Shown one piece after another: positions 8,605 to 17,714 of a stretch of 64,000 bases of DNA. Under the pieces are notes generated by a model that saw nothing but the letters and a program-made list of their open reading frames with translations, was not told the origin of the DNA and did not search any database. The translations under genes and the position numbers were made by a program. Positions within the stretch are counted from its first letter, which is position 1. Every line of letters begins with the position of its first letter. The stretch comes from Actinomadura xylanilytica (GTDB lineage: Bacteria > Actinomycetota > Actinomycetes > Streptosporangiales > Streptosporangiaceae): positions 434,001 to 498,000 of the forward strand of contig NZ_JASNWE010000005.1 in assembly GCF_030283145.1 (NCBI RefSeq). The letters are read 5' to 3'.

Positions 8605-8800
8605 ATGCCAGTTGATTTCTTGTCGCATGAGCAGGTCGCGCGGTATCGACGGTTCCGTGATGAGGTGACGGTCGGCGAGCTGGAGCAGTTCTTCCGCCTG
8701 GATGCCAAGGCGCGGGCGGTGGTGGCGGACAAAGCGGCGAACCGCCGGTCGCGACGGGCCTGGGTGGCGGCATGCCGGGCTGTATCTCGACGAAGAGCGC
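8605..8800 (+). pseudogene. Tn3-family transposase N-terminal fragment
   Basis: MPVDFLSHEQVARYRRFRDE, then VGELEQFFRLDAKARAVVADK, matches the first 45 residues of the tnpA at 21880 (MPVEFLTDEQAEAYGKF, ELERFFFLDD). After about 8735 similarity continues weakly in another frame (KRRTAGRDGPGW) and then stops. Only the start of the DUF4158 domain remains. Confidence 0.65.
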
Positions 8801-8807
8801 CGCTGGT

Positions 8808-8838
8808 TTGACCTTGACGCTGCGTCAACTTCTAGCAT
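8808..8838 (+). promoter_or_regulatory. MerR-type promoter with 19-bp spacer and dyad
   Basis: -35 TTGACC (8808-8813) and -10 TAGCAT (8833-8838) are separated by 19 bp, the over-long spacing that MerR proteins correct, and the spacer holds the perfect dyad TTGACGC-T-GCGTCAA (8814-8828). The -10 box ends eight bases before the ATG at 8846, so the mRNA is probably leaderless. The likely regulator is the MerR gene at 9741. Confidence 0.75.
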
Positions 8839-8845
8839 CGGGGCC

Positions 8846-9730
8846 ATGCCGATCACCGTTCTTGACACCTACTCCGCCATGCGGCAGATCCTGCTGGCCC
8901 CGGTCGCGGACCGCGTTGGCCTGCTGCGTTCGATGCTGGAGGCCAACGCGGGCATGTACCGCTACCACCCAGGCGAGCTCGATCTGGTAGCCGTACACCT
9001 CCAATCGTCCGGGTTCCCCATCGACCGCGACGAGGAGCGTTGCCTCGACGCGCTCGAGACCCTGGCGGCGGCCGGGGCCTGGGAGCGGATGCAACGCGCG
9101 CTCGACAACGCTCTCGCCGTACTGCTGGAGGCGACGCCGGGGCTGGAGGCCCCGGACATCACCGTGCTGTTCGTCCTCGGCGATCCGGGTGACGAACACT
9201 TCATGGGTCCCTGCCAAGGATTGACCGGGTTCGGCGGCATCTCGGGCAACATCGCCATCACGTTCTGGCCCTTCCCCGAGAACGTGGAGCGACTGGAGGC
9301 CACCGCCGTGCACGAGCTCAATCACAACCTGCGTTGGAGCCCGGGCGGGGTCATCTGGGACCCGATGACCGTCACGGTCGGCGAGCACATCGTCGGCGAG
9401 GGCCTGGCCGACGCCTTCGCCCGACAGCTCTACGGCGACGAGCTTGGCCCCGCCCGCATCGGCGTGCCGCACCTGCACGACGACGAGGTCTTCGCCAAGG
9501 TGCTCACCGGGCTCGACGTGACAGGCATGCAGAACTTCACCGCCTGGGTGCACGGCGACCCCGGCGCGGAGCACCTCGGCGTCGCCCCGGTGGGATTGCC
9601 GATGGGCGCGGGGTACGCCGCGGGCAACCGGCTGGTCGACACCTACCTGGCGGCGACCGGGCAGACGGCGGCGCAGGCCCTGCTCGCCGACGCCTCGGAG
9701 ATCATCGCGACCACGCTGCGCCGCGGGTGA
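8846..9730 (+). CDS. DUF2268-type putative zinc protease
   Basis: 294 residues. The core TAVHELNHNLRW contains HExxH with a downstream GEGLADAFARQLYG, where the Glu is the probable third zinc ligand, matching the DUF2268 group of predicted Zn-dependent peptidases. No signal peptide is seen, so it should act in the cytoplasm. The ATG at 8846 was chosen because a MerR promoter ends eight bases before it; frames extending further upstream run through a transposase relic. It is cotranscribed with the TipA-like regulator 10 bases downstream. The substrate is unknown. Confidence 0.8.
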   Translation: MPITVLDTYSAMRQILLAPVADRVGLLRSMLEANAGMYRYHPGELDLVAVHLQSSGFPIDRDEERCLDALETLAAAGAWERMQRALDNALAVLLEATPGLEAPDITVLFVLGDPGDEHFMGPCQGLTGFGGISGNIAITFWPFPENVERLEATAVHELNHNLRWSPGGVIWDPMTVTVGEHIVGEGLADAFARQLYGDELGPARIGVPHLHDDEVFAKVLTGLDVTGMQNFTAWVHGDPGAEHLGVAPVGLPMGAGYAAGNRLVDTYLAATGQTAAQALLADASEIIATTLRRG

Positions 9731-9740
9731 CAATGGAGCG

Positions 9741-10499
9741 ATGGAGTGGACGATCCAGGAGCTCGCGGCGAGGGCCGGCATCACCAGCCGGACCCTGCGT
9801 CACTACGACCGTTTCGGGCTCTTGGTCCCGTCCCGGGTCGGCGCGAACGGGTACCGCTACTACAACCCCGCCGCGGTCGCCCGGCTTCAGCGGATCCTGC
9901 TCATGCGTCGGCTCGGCATGGGTTTGCCGGCCATCGCCGAAGTCCTGGCCGAGGAGGTGGACGCGCTCGACGGGCTCCGCGCCCACATCGCCGCGTTGGA
10001 AGAGGAACGGGACCGCATCGAACGGCGGATCCACTCTGTGCGTCACACGCTGGAGGCCATGCAGGCGGGGGTGGAACCGCGGATGGATGTCATGTTGGCG
10101 GGGTTCAACGACCGCTACAAGGACGAGGTGATCTCACGTTGGGGCGAGCGCGCGTTCCAAGTGAGCAACGACTGGTGGCATGGCAAGAGTCTCGACCAGC
10201 AGCGGGCCTGGAAGCAGGACACCGAAGACCTCGTTGCCGCATGGATCGCCGCGGTGAAGGCCGGGGATTCGCCGACATCGGAACACGCTCAGTCACTGGC
10301 TGCCCGGCACGTCCAGTGGCTGAGTCAGATCCCGGGCACCCCCACCGCCGAGGGCGACCGGGAGCGCTCGATCGAGATGGTGAACGGCATTGGGGACATG
10401 TTCGTCGACGACCCCCGCTTCGCCGCCATGTACGACGACGAGGCGGGGGCGACGTTCGTCCGCGACGCGCTGCACACGTACGCGCGTACCCGGATGTAG
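9741..10499 (+). CDS. MerR-family regulator with TipAS ligand domain
   Basis: 252 residues: MerR winged helix (TIQELAARAGITSRTLRHYDRFGLLVPSRVGANGYRYY), a dimerisation coiled coil (about 75-110) and a C-terminal TipAS domain (EVISRWGERAFQVSNDWW through DDEAGATFVRDALHTYAR). TipAL of Streptomyces binds thiopeptide antibiotics through this domain and activates its own promoter. By analogy this protein should bind the dyad at 8814-8828 and switch on its own operon, including the DUF2268 protease. The ligand cannot be inferred. Confidence 0.9.
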   Translation: MEWTIQELAARAGITSRTLRHYDRFGLLVPSRVGANGYRYYNPAAVARLQRILLMRRLGMGLPAIAEVLAEEVDALDGLRAHIAALEEERDRIERRIHSVRHTLEAMQAGVEPRMDVMLAGFNDRYKDEVISRWGERAFQVSNDWWHGKSLDQQRAWKQDTEDLVAAWIAAVKAGDSPTSEHAQSLAARHVQWLSQIPGTPTAEGDRERSIEMVNGIGDMFVDDPRFAAMYDDEAGATFVRDALHTYARTRM

Positions 10500-10638
10500 C
10501 TCGTGCGGTTCGCAGAAATGACCATCTGTGAGAGTTCTGAGAACGGCCCCCGGGTGATCACGTTTCCGCAGGTCGCCGTTCGCGAAAGTCCCCTCAGAAC
10601 CTGCGCGTTGTGTGAGGCACTTCTGAGAGATCTCCCGT
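10500..10638 (+). promoter_or_regulatory. Decayed resolvase-binding region
   Basis: No gene. Repeated half-sites GTTCTGAGAAC, CTCAGAAC, CTTCTGAGAG and GTTCGCAGAA occur upstream of the recombinase relic, similar to those upstream of the copies at 4768 and 35679. Confidence 0.4.
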
Positions 10639-11403
10639 ATGGATCTCACGCCCAATCAGGCCGCACTTGCGGTAGAACGTCACGACTGCCCGAACTGTGA
10701 CGCGCCCGCAGGCAGCGCCTGCCGCACCCGGGGCGGGAGGACCGCCGCGAAGTACCACTCCCCGCTTCGTCCTCGTCCCCGCGCTCCGCGGGGAACTGGA
10801 GATCCTTGTCCCCGCCGACCGGTTCCCCCGGGCCGCGCCCGAGACGTCCGTCATCCTCACGGTGCACGAGCTCGAGCGTCTGGCCAGGAACGCCGCCGAG
10901 CTGATGACGCTGTCCGCCGAGCTCCAGGCCGGCGGCATCCAGCTCGAGCTCCTCACCGGGCCGCTCACCGGGATCTCCGACCCCAACGGCATGGGCGCGA
11001 TGTTCTCGCGGTCGCCGGGCAGATCGAGCGCAACTACATCCGGGAGAAGACCCTCAAAGGCCAGGTCATCGCCGCGTCCAAGGGCAACCACGGCGGACGG
11101 CCGAAGGTCGTCGACGACGACATGCTCAACTTCGCGGTCGCCCTGAAGGACAAGGGCGTCCCCGTCCCCCGACATCGCGAAGAAGCTCACCATCAAGGTC
11201 GGGAAGAGCGCGGGCAAGCACCCCTCGGTCGCCTCGCTCTACCGGGCCCTGGCCGAAGCCGATGACGCCGCGGTGGACGACGGATTGCCGCTGCGGCCCA
11301 AGCCCGTACGGAGCCGCTGGCCCGAAGACCCGCTCACCGCCGAGGAGATCGACCTGCGCGATCGGCTCCAATCCCAGCCCCACCCGAACGCCGAGATGCG
11401 GTA
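10639..11403 (+). pseudogene. Zn-ribbon serine recombinase, multiply frameshifted
   Basis: Begins intact with MDLTPNQAALAVERHDCPNCDAPAGSACRTR (zinc ribbon C..C...C...H), then the catalytic Ser domain is deleted and the gene resumes in another frame with SVILTVHELERLARNAAELM and LLTGPLTGISDPNGMGAMF, in a third with GQIERNYIREKTLKGQVIAASKGNHGGRP, and ends in the tail KHPSVASLYRALAEADD...LTAEEIDLRDRLQSQPHPN. It is a diverged paralogue of the recombinase at 35679 with at least three frame changes. Confidence 0.75.
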
Positions 11404-11419
11404 GAGCCTGCCCTGCGTG

Positions 11420-11750
11420 CTACCGGCTGTGGTCGGGGACGTGGCGTCGATCGTCCAGGCGCATGTAGTGCCCGGCCGGGTAGTCCGCGTTGAGGGGGAG
11501 GACCGGTCGGCCCGTCTCTCCCAAGACCGTCCAGTCCCCGGAACCGCCGGTGAGGATCAGCGGCGGCTCGTCACCGATCCCGCCCTCGGCGCTCGGGCCT
11601 GTGGGCACGACCACCTCGATCTGAGTCGAGTCGTCCAGCCCCCGCGAGGAGGAGAAGGAGACGACCGACGGTCAGTGGCTCCGGGGGCGTGTGCTCGTAG
11701 CGGTAGACCCTGGCCAACAGGCTCCCCGCGAGACGGTCGACGAAGGCTTA
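11420..11750 (-). pseudogene. Unrecognised gene remnant, frameshifted
   Basis: The minus strand reads FVDRLAGSLLARVYRYEHTPPEP, and after a frame change QIEVVVPTGPSAEGGIGDEPPLILTGG followed by a DWTVLGETGRPVLPL segment, stopping at 11420. The composition is protein-like but no start or family was found. It sits between the recombinase relic and relic right end no. 2. Confidence 0.35.
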
Positions 11751-11789
11751 GCGCACGATCTGACACGAATGTTCCTACACCAAGTCCAT

Positions 11790-11835
11790 GATCAAGCGCT
11801 TAGCGCCAACGGCTGTACCGCTGGTCTCCAAAGCC
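11790..11835 (+). repeat. Relic right end no. 2 of the Tn3-family element
   Basis: Starts GATCAAGCGCTTAGCGCC and ends GGTCTCCAAAGCC; aligns over its full 46 bases with the right end at 36763-36807 and with no. 6 at 37593. All three are preceded by CAT. The recombinase relic 10639-11403 lies upstream. Confidence 0.7.
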
Positions 11836-11926
11836 GGATAAGAGGGTCAGGCCTCCAGCAGCCGGGCGAGCCCAGGCGTCCGGCGAACGGGGCGCCTTGC
11901 GCCGTTGGCGCGAGGGCGATGCCAGG

Positions 11927-12670
11927 TCAGCCCGTCGTCAGGCCCTTGAGAAGAAGGACCGTGCCACCCATCAGCGCGAGTCCCATCACAAGGCCCTTGA
12001 GGCGAACATCCGTGATCTGCTTCGCCAAGGCGGTCCCGATCAGCGCACCGCCGACGACTCCGATACCGGCTAGCGACCATGCGAACCACGTAAGCCTCGG
12101 TGCACCGCGCACCATCAGGGAAAGACTGTTTGCCATCACGCTGTAGACCTGCATGTTCGGAACGAACTTCGCCGCCGACCAGCCGGCGTTCGTGGCGTAC
12201 AGCGAAATCGGCGGCCCGCCAGCACCCGTCGTAGCGTTCATGAATCCGCTTGCCGCGCCCGCCGTGATGGCGCCGGTGCGTCCCGACAACGCGTGTACGC
12301 GAACGCCTGCGAGTACCAGCAGAACCGAGACCACGACCACGGTGCCGACACCAACCAACAACGACTGCGCACTGAGCTTGTCCGCGACCCACGCTCCAGC
12401 AGGGATCGTCAGCGCCGCAGCCCCGACTAGCGGCAGCATCGACGACCACGTGACCCGTCGCCAGGTGCTCGCGAGTCCGATCGAACTGATCGCGCACGCT
12501 GCGGCGTTCGTCAGCAGCACGCCCTGCCAGGGCCCAAGCAGCAGCACCAGGCCCGGGGCGGCGACCAGCGCAAAACCCATACCCGTGAGCCGCTGCAGCG
12601 ATGCGCCACCCAGGGTTATGAGCCCAATCCATATCGCAAGCACGCGCCACCCTTGCAGGCTGACGCGCAA
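11927..12670 (-). CDS. TauE/SafE (TSUP) family membrane permease
   Basis: 247 residues with about eight hydrophobic helices. The conserved TSUP features are the N-terminal GMGFALVAAPGLVLLLGP loop and the mirrored mid-protein GFMNATTGAGGPPISLYATN. This family moves small anions or organic sulfur/acid compounds across the cytoplasmic membrane; the substrate cannot be predicted. It stands alone between transposon relics. A TTTAG-rich, gene-free stretch follows upstream. Confidence 0.85.
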   Translation of the reverse strand: MRVSLQGWRVLAIWIGLITLGGASLQRLTGMGFALVAAPGLVLLLGPWQGVLLTNAAACAISSIGLASTWRRVTWSSMLPLVGAAALTIPAGAWVADKLSAQSLLVGVGTVVVVSVLLVLAGVRVHALSGRTGAITAGAASGFMNATTGAGGPPISLYATNAGWSAAKFVPNMQVYSVMANSLSLMVRGAPRLTWFAWSLAGIGVVGGALIGTALAKQITDVRLKGLVMGLALMGGTVLLLKGLTTG

Positions 12671-12933
12671 CGGTCAAGCGAGAACTCGGGACAATCGCGC
12701 GCCCGGAAATTGTTCTTTAGCGCCGGCTGTCCGCCAGCACACCGCAAGCCCCGGGGTGTGCCTAAACTCATCGACAAACGTTGCCGCTAGACGCGGACGA
12801 AACCACAGGTACCTCCGGCGGCGGCAACATCGCCTTCAGGGGACATACGACCCGGAGGTCGTCAGGGGAACCACCAGCGGCGGCGGCAAGGTCGAGTACC
12901 TCTAGTACCTCTGACGTTCGCTGCACCACATGA
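12671..12933 (+). pseudogene. Scrap of a gene tail with GGG-rich repeats
   Basis: Little is coded here. At 12800-12905 two short echoing pieces (ETTGTSGGGNIAF and, in another frame, PEVVRGTTSGGGKVEYL ending in TAG) suggest the end of a broken rightward gene. No family was recognised. Confidence 0.25.
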
Positions 12934-12959
12934 GGGCCCGGCGATGCCGGCCCTTTCTT
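12934..12959 (+). terminator. Rho-independent terminator
   Basis: GGGCCCGGC-GAT-GCCGGCCC with one bulged base, followed by TTTCTT, just after the gene scrap at 12905. Confidence 0.6.
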
Positions 12960-12970
12960 GATCCCAGACA

Positions 12971-13034
12971 GCCCGTCATCAAAGACGACCGGCGTCAGAA
13001 GACCCGAGCAACCCCCTTTCGCGCTTACTTGGTC
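12971..13034 (-). repeat. Terminal-type repeat, inverted copy of 49391-49462
   Basis: The reverse complement (GACCAAGTAAGCGCGAAAGG, then GTTGCTCGGGTCTTCTGACG and GGTCGTCTTTGATGACGGG) matches 49391-49462 with a few changes and one gap. Transposase fragments of one Tn3 subgroup lie next to both copies, so these are probably ends of a second Tn3-type element. Confidence 0.6.
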
Positions 13035-13169
13035 TCCCCCCGGGTACGTCAGGTGCCGGCGCCGCCGGTGGACCCGATGGTCAGGCGTTTGTCAGGGCGT
13101 GGCGCCCGCCGTCGACGGCGATCAGCGGCCTGAACGCCGAAACGACAGGAGCGGCCCCGAGGAGACGGG

Positions 13170-13500
13170 AACTTGCGGTCCTTGATCTCCACCCAGTCCA
13201 GCGTGGGCAACGCGGTGTCCAGCGCCTCCAGCTCGGCGCGCATCTCGGCTTTCAACTCGGCGCTGAACACCGCCGGGTCCAGCGGCTTGCGCAGCTCGGC
13301 GTAGTTGGTCGCACGGCGGGCGGCGAAATCGGCGGGTAGATCCTCCTCCGGGTCGCGGAAGGAGTCCGCGCCGACCACCCAGATCTCCTTGCAGCGCAGC
13401 GCCTCGCGCAGCGCCTGGAAGGTGACGATCTCGTACACCATCCGCACCACCCGCCGGCGGCCGCGCTTGTCGCGCTTGAACACCAGGTCCTCCCAGGCCC
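13170..13500 (-). pseudogene. Tn3-family transposase middle fragment (inverted)
   Basis: Reads AWEDLVFKRDKRGRRRVV, VYEIVTFQALREALRCKEIWVV, EEDLPADFAARRATNYAELRKPLD and ALDTALPTLDWVEI, the central part of a DUF4158-type Tn3 transposase. It stops making sense after DWVEIKDRK. The next part of the same protein begins at 13520 on the opposite strand. Confidence 0.7.
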
Positions 13501-13519
13501 CAGCGGTTCCGGTGCGATC

Positions 13520-13775
13520 CAGCTGACGAAGATCGGCCCGGCGGAGGAGCCGCGGAACCTACGCAAGATCAAGAACGAGGTAGGACGCCGCTGGGGTTCG
13601 GTGCCGCTGATCGACATGCTCAAGGAGGCGGTGCTGCGCACCGGCTGCCTGAACGCCGTCACCTCGGTGGCGGGCACCTCCAGCCTGGCGCCGGAGGTGT
13701 TGGCCGAGCGGCTGATGCTGGCGATCTTCGGGTACGGCACCAACACCGGGATCCGGGCGGTCGCCGGGCCTCGCC
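13520..13775 (+). pseudogene. Tn3-family transposase fragment following the inverted piece
   Basis: Reads LTKIGPAEEPRNLRKIKNEVG, SVPLIDMLKEAVLRTGCLNAV, VLAERLMLAIFGYGTNTGIRAVAG, the segment that follows DWVEI in this transposase subgroup, leading to the catalytic core. It ends at about 13775, before the DDE residues. Confidence 0.7.
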
Positions 13776-13887
13776 GACAACGGCGGTCCGCCGGACAGTG
13801 TCGAGCTGGGGCTCGGTCACCGGATCCGCTCCACAGGATCCGCGGCGGCTCGATGAATGAGGCCCGCAGCCGATTGGTCAACGGCAC

Positions 13888-14110
13888 CCGAACCAGCGCG
13901 CCCTCGCGACCGCCTACCCCGACCGCACCAGCGCCGCGATCGGGGCCAACATGGTCTTCTACTCGCTCGGTTCCGCGCTGGGAGCGGCCGCGACGACGGC
14001 GCTGTTCGACGCCACCGGCTGGCTCGGTCCCGCCGTTCTCGGGGCCGCTCTCGCGCTGGGCGCGCTGGTCACCTGGGCGTTCTTCTCAGCGGCGGCGGGC
14101 GGCGGGCGCC
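13888..14110 (+). pseudogene. C-terminal scrap of an MFS transporter
   Basis: NQRALATAYPDRTSAAIGANMVF..LGSALGAAATTALFD, then LGPAVLGAALALGALVTWAFF, is the last one to two transmembrane helices of a DHA2-type major facilitator. The rest is absent and it runs convergently into the MmpL gene. Confidence 0.55.
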
Positions 14111-16254
14111 GGGGTCGACGCGGGGGTGCCGGGGAGGGGCTCGGTGGCCGGGTCGGTCAGGTGGGGGAGCCGGCGGTCGAGCCAGCGGGGAAGCCACCAG
14201 TTGGCTTTGCCCAGCAGGGCCATGGTCGCGGGCACGAGGAGCATCCGGACGAGCGTGGCGTCGAGCATGATCGCAGTGGACAGGCCCAGGCCGAGCATCT
14301 TCACTAGCGGTGACGGGTGGGCGACGAAGCCGAGGAAGACCACCGTCATGATCAGAGCGGCGGAGGTGATCACCCGGCCGGTGCCCGCCAGGCCGCGCGC
14401 GACCGACTCGGTGCTGTCGCCGGTGGCGTCGTAGCTCTCGCGGATGCGGGAGAGCAGGAACACCTCATAGTCCATGGACAGGCCGAACAGGACCGCGAAG
14501 AAGATCGTGGGCAGCGGTGAGGCGGTCGCATACGTTCCGTCCAGGCCGAACAGGTCCGCGCACCACCCCCACTGGAACACCGCGACCACGACGCCGTAGG
14601 CGGCGCCGATCGACAGCAGGTTCATGACGGCGGCCTTCAGGGGCACGACGACGGCGCGGAACAGCACCATCAGCAGCAGGAACGACGTGGCCAGGACCGC
14701 GGCGATGAAGATCGGGAGGGTCTTGTCGAGCTGCCGGGTGAGGTCGTCGGTCATGGCCGTCATGCCGGAGACGGCGACGTTGGCGGGGGCCAGGTCGCGA
14801 ACGCGTTCCAGCGTCCGGGAGGTCTCGGCGTCCGCGGGGGCGCCGGTGGGGATCGCGGGCACGACGACCGCGTCTCCCTGGGGAGAGGTCCGCGGCGAGC
14901 CCACCGCGGCGATGCCAGGGTCGGCGGTGAGACGTTCGGTGAGGTCGGGGATGGTCTGGGCGGTCACGCCCGGGCGGCGCAGGTCGGCGACGAGCAGCAG
15001 CGGGGCGTTGTGGCCGGGGCCGAAGCCCTCTGCCAGCAGGTCGTACGCGCGGCGGTGGGTCGTTCTCGTACTGTCGTCGCCGGCGTCGGGGTAGCCGGTC
15101 TGCATCCACAACGCCGGGGCGGCGAGCGTGAGCAGCAGCGCCGATGCGCCGAGCAGATACGGCCAGGGGCGGCCCGAGACATGATGCGCCAGACGCCACC
15201 ATGCCCCGTCTTCGGTGCGCTTGGCGGGGGAGCGGCGGCGGCGGACGACGCGTCCGGCGTCGATGCGGTCGCCCAGCAGGGACAGCAGTGCGGGCAGCAG
15301 GGTGAGGGCGGTGGCCACGGCGAAGAGGACGACCAGCGCGGCGCCGAGCCCGATCGAGGCCAGCAGGCCCAAGCCGGTCAGCAGCAGCGCCGACATCGCG
15401 ACGACGACGGCGCCTCCGGCGAACAGGACCGCCGAGCCTGCCGACGCCATGGCGTTCGACAGTGCGGTGCGATTGTCCTGACCGGCCGTCCGGTTCTGGC
15501 GGTAGCGGGTCACGATGAACAGGGCGTAGTCGATGCCGACGCCCAGACCGATCAGCATTCCGACGCTCGTTGCGGCGCTCGTGACGTCCATGGCATGGGC
15601 CAGCAGCGCGATGCCGGACAGCCCGGTGGCCACCGTGACCATCGCGATCGCGATCGGCACCAGGGCGGCGACGACCGTTCCGAAGACGATGAGCAACACG
15701 ACCAGAGCGGCCAGCAGACCGGCCACCTCGGTGCCCGAGGTCTCGGTCTCGGCGTTGACGAACGCGGCGTCGCCGCCGACCTCCGCGACGGCGCCGGCGG
15801 CCCGTACCGGCTCCAGCGCGCCGGTGATCGCCTTCACCGGCTCGGGGCCGAGCCCGGCCGAGGGCCGGTCGAAGGTGACCTCGGCGTAGCCGATGCGCCC
15901 ATCGCGCGACACCGTGCCGGTGGCGAACGGGTCGGCGACGGCGGCCACGTCCTCGGCATCGGCGATCCGGGCGAGGGCCGCCTGGATGGCGGGTCGGTAG
16001 CGGTCGAGCCGGTCACCCTCCGGAGCGGCGAAGACCGCCTTGGCGCTGCCACCGGCCGCCTGCGGGAAGCGCTCCTCCAGAAGCTCCATCGCCCGTTCGC
16101 TCTGGCTGCCCGGAGCGACGAGGTCGTCGGCGAACCTGCCGCCTGCGGTGCCCGCCAGCCCGATGACCAGGACGGCCAGGAGGGTCCAGAGCCCGATCGT
16201 TAGCCATGGTCGGCGGGCGCTGGCGTCGCCGATGCGACGGATGACGCGATGCAT
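14086..16254 (-). CDS. MMPL-family transporter
   Basis: 722-residue RND-type exporter of the MmpL family, which moves lipids or hydrophobic drugs out of the cell. It has an N-terminal helix (RRPWLTIGLWTLLAVLVIGL), a periplasmic-side domain, five helices including the first conserved MLIGLGVGIDYALFIVTRYRQ, a second helix plus domain, then LFGLSMDYEVFLLSRIRE and four more helices. The Asp-Tyr pairs in these motifs are the proton relay. ATG at 16254 has AAGGAGC upstream. It is divergent from the two-component system at 16491, which probably controls it. Confidence 0.92.
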   Translation of the reverse strand: MHRVIRRIGDASARRPWLTIGLWTLLAVLVIGLAGTAGGRFADDLVAPGSQSERAMELLEERFPQAAGGSAKAVFAAPEGDRLDRYRPAIQAALARIADAEDVAAVADPFATGTVSRDGRIGYAEVTFDRPSAGLGPEPVKAITGALEPVRAAGAVAEVGGDAAFVNAETETSGTEVAGLLAALVVLLIVFGTVVAALVPIAIAMVTVATGLSGIALLAHAMDVTSAATSVGMLIGLGVGIDYALFIVTRYRQNRTAGQDNRTALSNAMASAGSAVLFAGGAVVVAMSALLLTGLGLLASIGLGAALVVLFAVATALTLLPALLSLLGDRIDAGRVVRRRRSPAKRTEDGAWWRLAHHVSGRPWPYLLGASALLLTLAAPALWMQTGYPDAGDDSTRTTHRRAYDLLAEGFGPGHNAPLLLVADLRRPGVTAQTIPDLTERLTADPGIAAVGSPRTSPQGDAVVVPAIPTGAPADAETSRTLERVRDLAPANVAVSGMTAMTDDLTRQLDKTLPIFIAAVLATSFLLLMVLFRAVVVPLKAAVMNLLSIGAAYGVVVAVFQWGWCADLFGLDGTYATASPLPTIFFAVLFGLSMDYEVFLLSRIRESYDATGDSTESVARGLAGTGRVITSAALIMTVVFLGFVAHPSPLVKMLGLGLSTAIMLDATLVRMLLVPATMALLGKANWWLPRWLDRRLPHLTDPATEPLPGTPASTPAPAARRR

Positions 16255-16490
16255 GACGGTGCTCCTTCGGGGGCGGATGCGGCGGCGAGTGCGCCGGGGT
16301 GAGCTGTCGCACCCACCGTGCTCGCCGGGGCCGCCGCAGTCGCCCCTCCACCGGCGGAACCGATCCTCGTCGCGCAGCGGAGGCCCGCTCCGCCTCGCGG
16401 CGGATGACCGGTGTGCGGTTCCCGCATACGGTGGCCCCGCGCCCGCCGACAAGCCGCGGAGGGCACCGCATCTCGCACCGTGGAGCGCTG

Positions 16491-17714
16491 GTGAACCGCA
16501 CAACGCCGCCTTCCCGCCCGCCCGCCGAGGCCGCGGCAGGCCGCCCCGGAAGGCCCTGGGGGCCCTTCGCCCGCTGGCCGCGCGCCATGGACGCCGTCCT
16601 CGCCGGGCTGGTCCTCCTCGTGCTGGTGCTCGTGCACGACATGCCCGGAGACGAGCTGGCCTTCCGTCCCCTTCGCGACCTCAATCTCGCCGCCCTGCCG
16701 GTCTTCGCCGCGGCCGGTACGGCGTTGTACTGGCGGCGCCGGGCCCCGCTGGCCGTGCTGAGCGTCACCTTGATCGCCTGGGCCCTGTTGCTGCCGACCA
16801 CGCGCAACCTCGTCGGCGTTCCGGTGCTCATCGCCCTGTACAGCGCCGGGCGGTACTCGCCGGACTCATGGCGGGGGCCCGCGGGCGTCGTGGCGGCCGT
16901 CGCCCTGGTCACCGTTGACCTGCGTACGGAATCCACGCCGTGGAGTGAGGCCGTCTTCGGGGTCATCGTCATGGTCGGCCTGTGGTACGTGGGGCGCGGT
17001 CTCCGGCTGCGCGATCGCCACGCCGCCTGGCTCGTCGCCGAACAGGCCGTCCGCATCGTGGCCGAGGAGCGGACGCGCATCGCCCGCGAGCTGCACGACG
17101 TGGTGGCCCATCGGGTGAGCGTCATGACCGTTCAGGCGGGCGCGGCCAAGGCGATGGCCGCGCACGCCGACGACGGCCCGATTCCGGAGCAGGCACTGCG
17201 GGCGATGGGGGCGGTCGAAGAGGAGGGACGGCAGGCGCTGGCCGAGCTGCGCCACCTGCTCGGCGTCCTGCGTCCTGAGAACGATGCGGGCGGCCCCGAG
17301 CCCCAGCCCGGCCTGGCCGACGTTTCCCGCCTCGCCGACCAGATCCGCGCAACGGGCGTCGCGGTGACCCTGTCGCTCGCCACGCTCCCGACCGGACTGC
17401 CCGCTCGCGTGGACCTGTTCGCCTACCGCATCGTTCAGGAGGCGCTCACCAACGTGCTCAAGCACGCCGGTCCCGGCGCCCACGCCGACGTCCGGCTCGG
17501 GGCCGCCGGTGGCGAGATCGTCATCGAGGTGCGCGACGACGGCGGCGGCACCGCCGCCCTGCCGGGAGACGCCCGGGACGGAACGCGCGGCCACGGCATC
17601 GTGGGGATGCGGGAGCGGGCGCTACTGTTGGGCGGCACACTCGACGCCGGGCCGCGCCCGGACGGCGGGTTCGACGTCACCGCCCACCTGCCCACCGGAG
17701 GCGAGCCCGCGTGA
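16491..17714 (+). CDS. NarL-type sensor histidine kinase
   Basis: 407 residues. The N-terminal about 160 residues contain four to five membrane helices with no large extracellular loop; then the HisKA_3 dimerisation helix ERTRIARELHDVVAHRVSVMTVQ with phosphorylated His at about residue 202, and an HATPase domain (YRIVQEALTNVLKHA, EVRDDGGG, GHGIVGMRERALLLGG). GTG at 16491 with GGAG five bases upstream was chosen as start. It overlaps the response regulator by four bases (GTGA) and faces the MmpL gene, so envelope stress or a drug is the likely signal; this is inference. Confidence 0.9.
   Translation: MNRTTPPSRPPAEAAAGRPGRPWGPFARWPRAMDAVLAGLVLLVLVLVHDMPGDELAFRPLRDLNLAALPVFAAAGTALYWRRRAPLAVLSVTLIAWALLLPTTRNLVGVPVLIALYSAGRYSPDSWRGPAGVVAAVALVTVDLRTESTPWSEAVFGVIVMVGLWYVGRGLRLRDRHAAWLVAEQAVRIVAEERTRIARELHDVVAHRVSVMTVQAGAAKAMAAHADDGPIPEQALRAMGAVEEEGRQALAELRHLLGVLRPENDAGGPEPQPGLADVSRLADQIRATGVAVTLSLATLPTGLPARVDLFAYRIVQEALTNVLKHAGPGAHADVRLGAAGGEIVIEVRDDGGGTAALPGDARDGTRGHGIVGMRERALLLGGTLDAGPRPDGGFDVTAHLPTGGEPA

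Noticed and set aside
12717..12750. Another relic right end (TTTAGCGCC..GGCTGTCCG)
   Set aside because: Matches only part of the 46-bp end with a three-base gap and lacks the CCCCAAG terminus.
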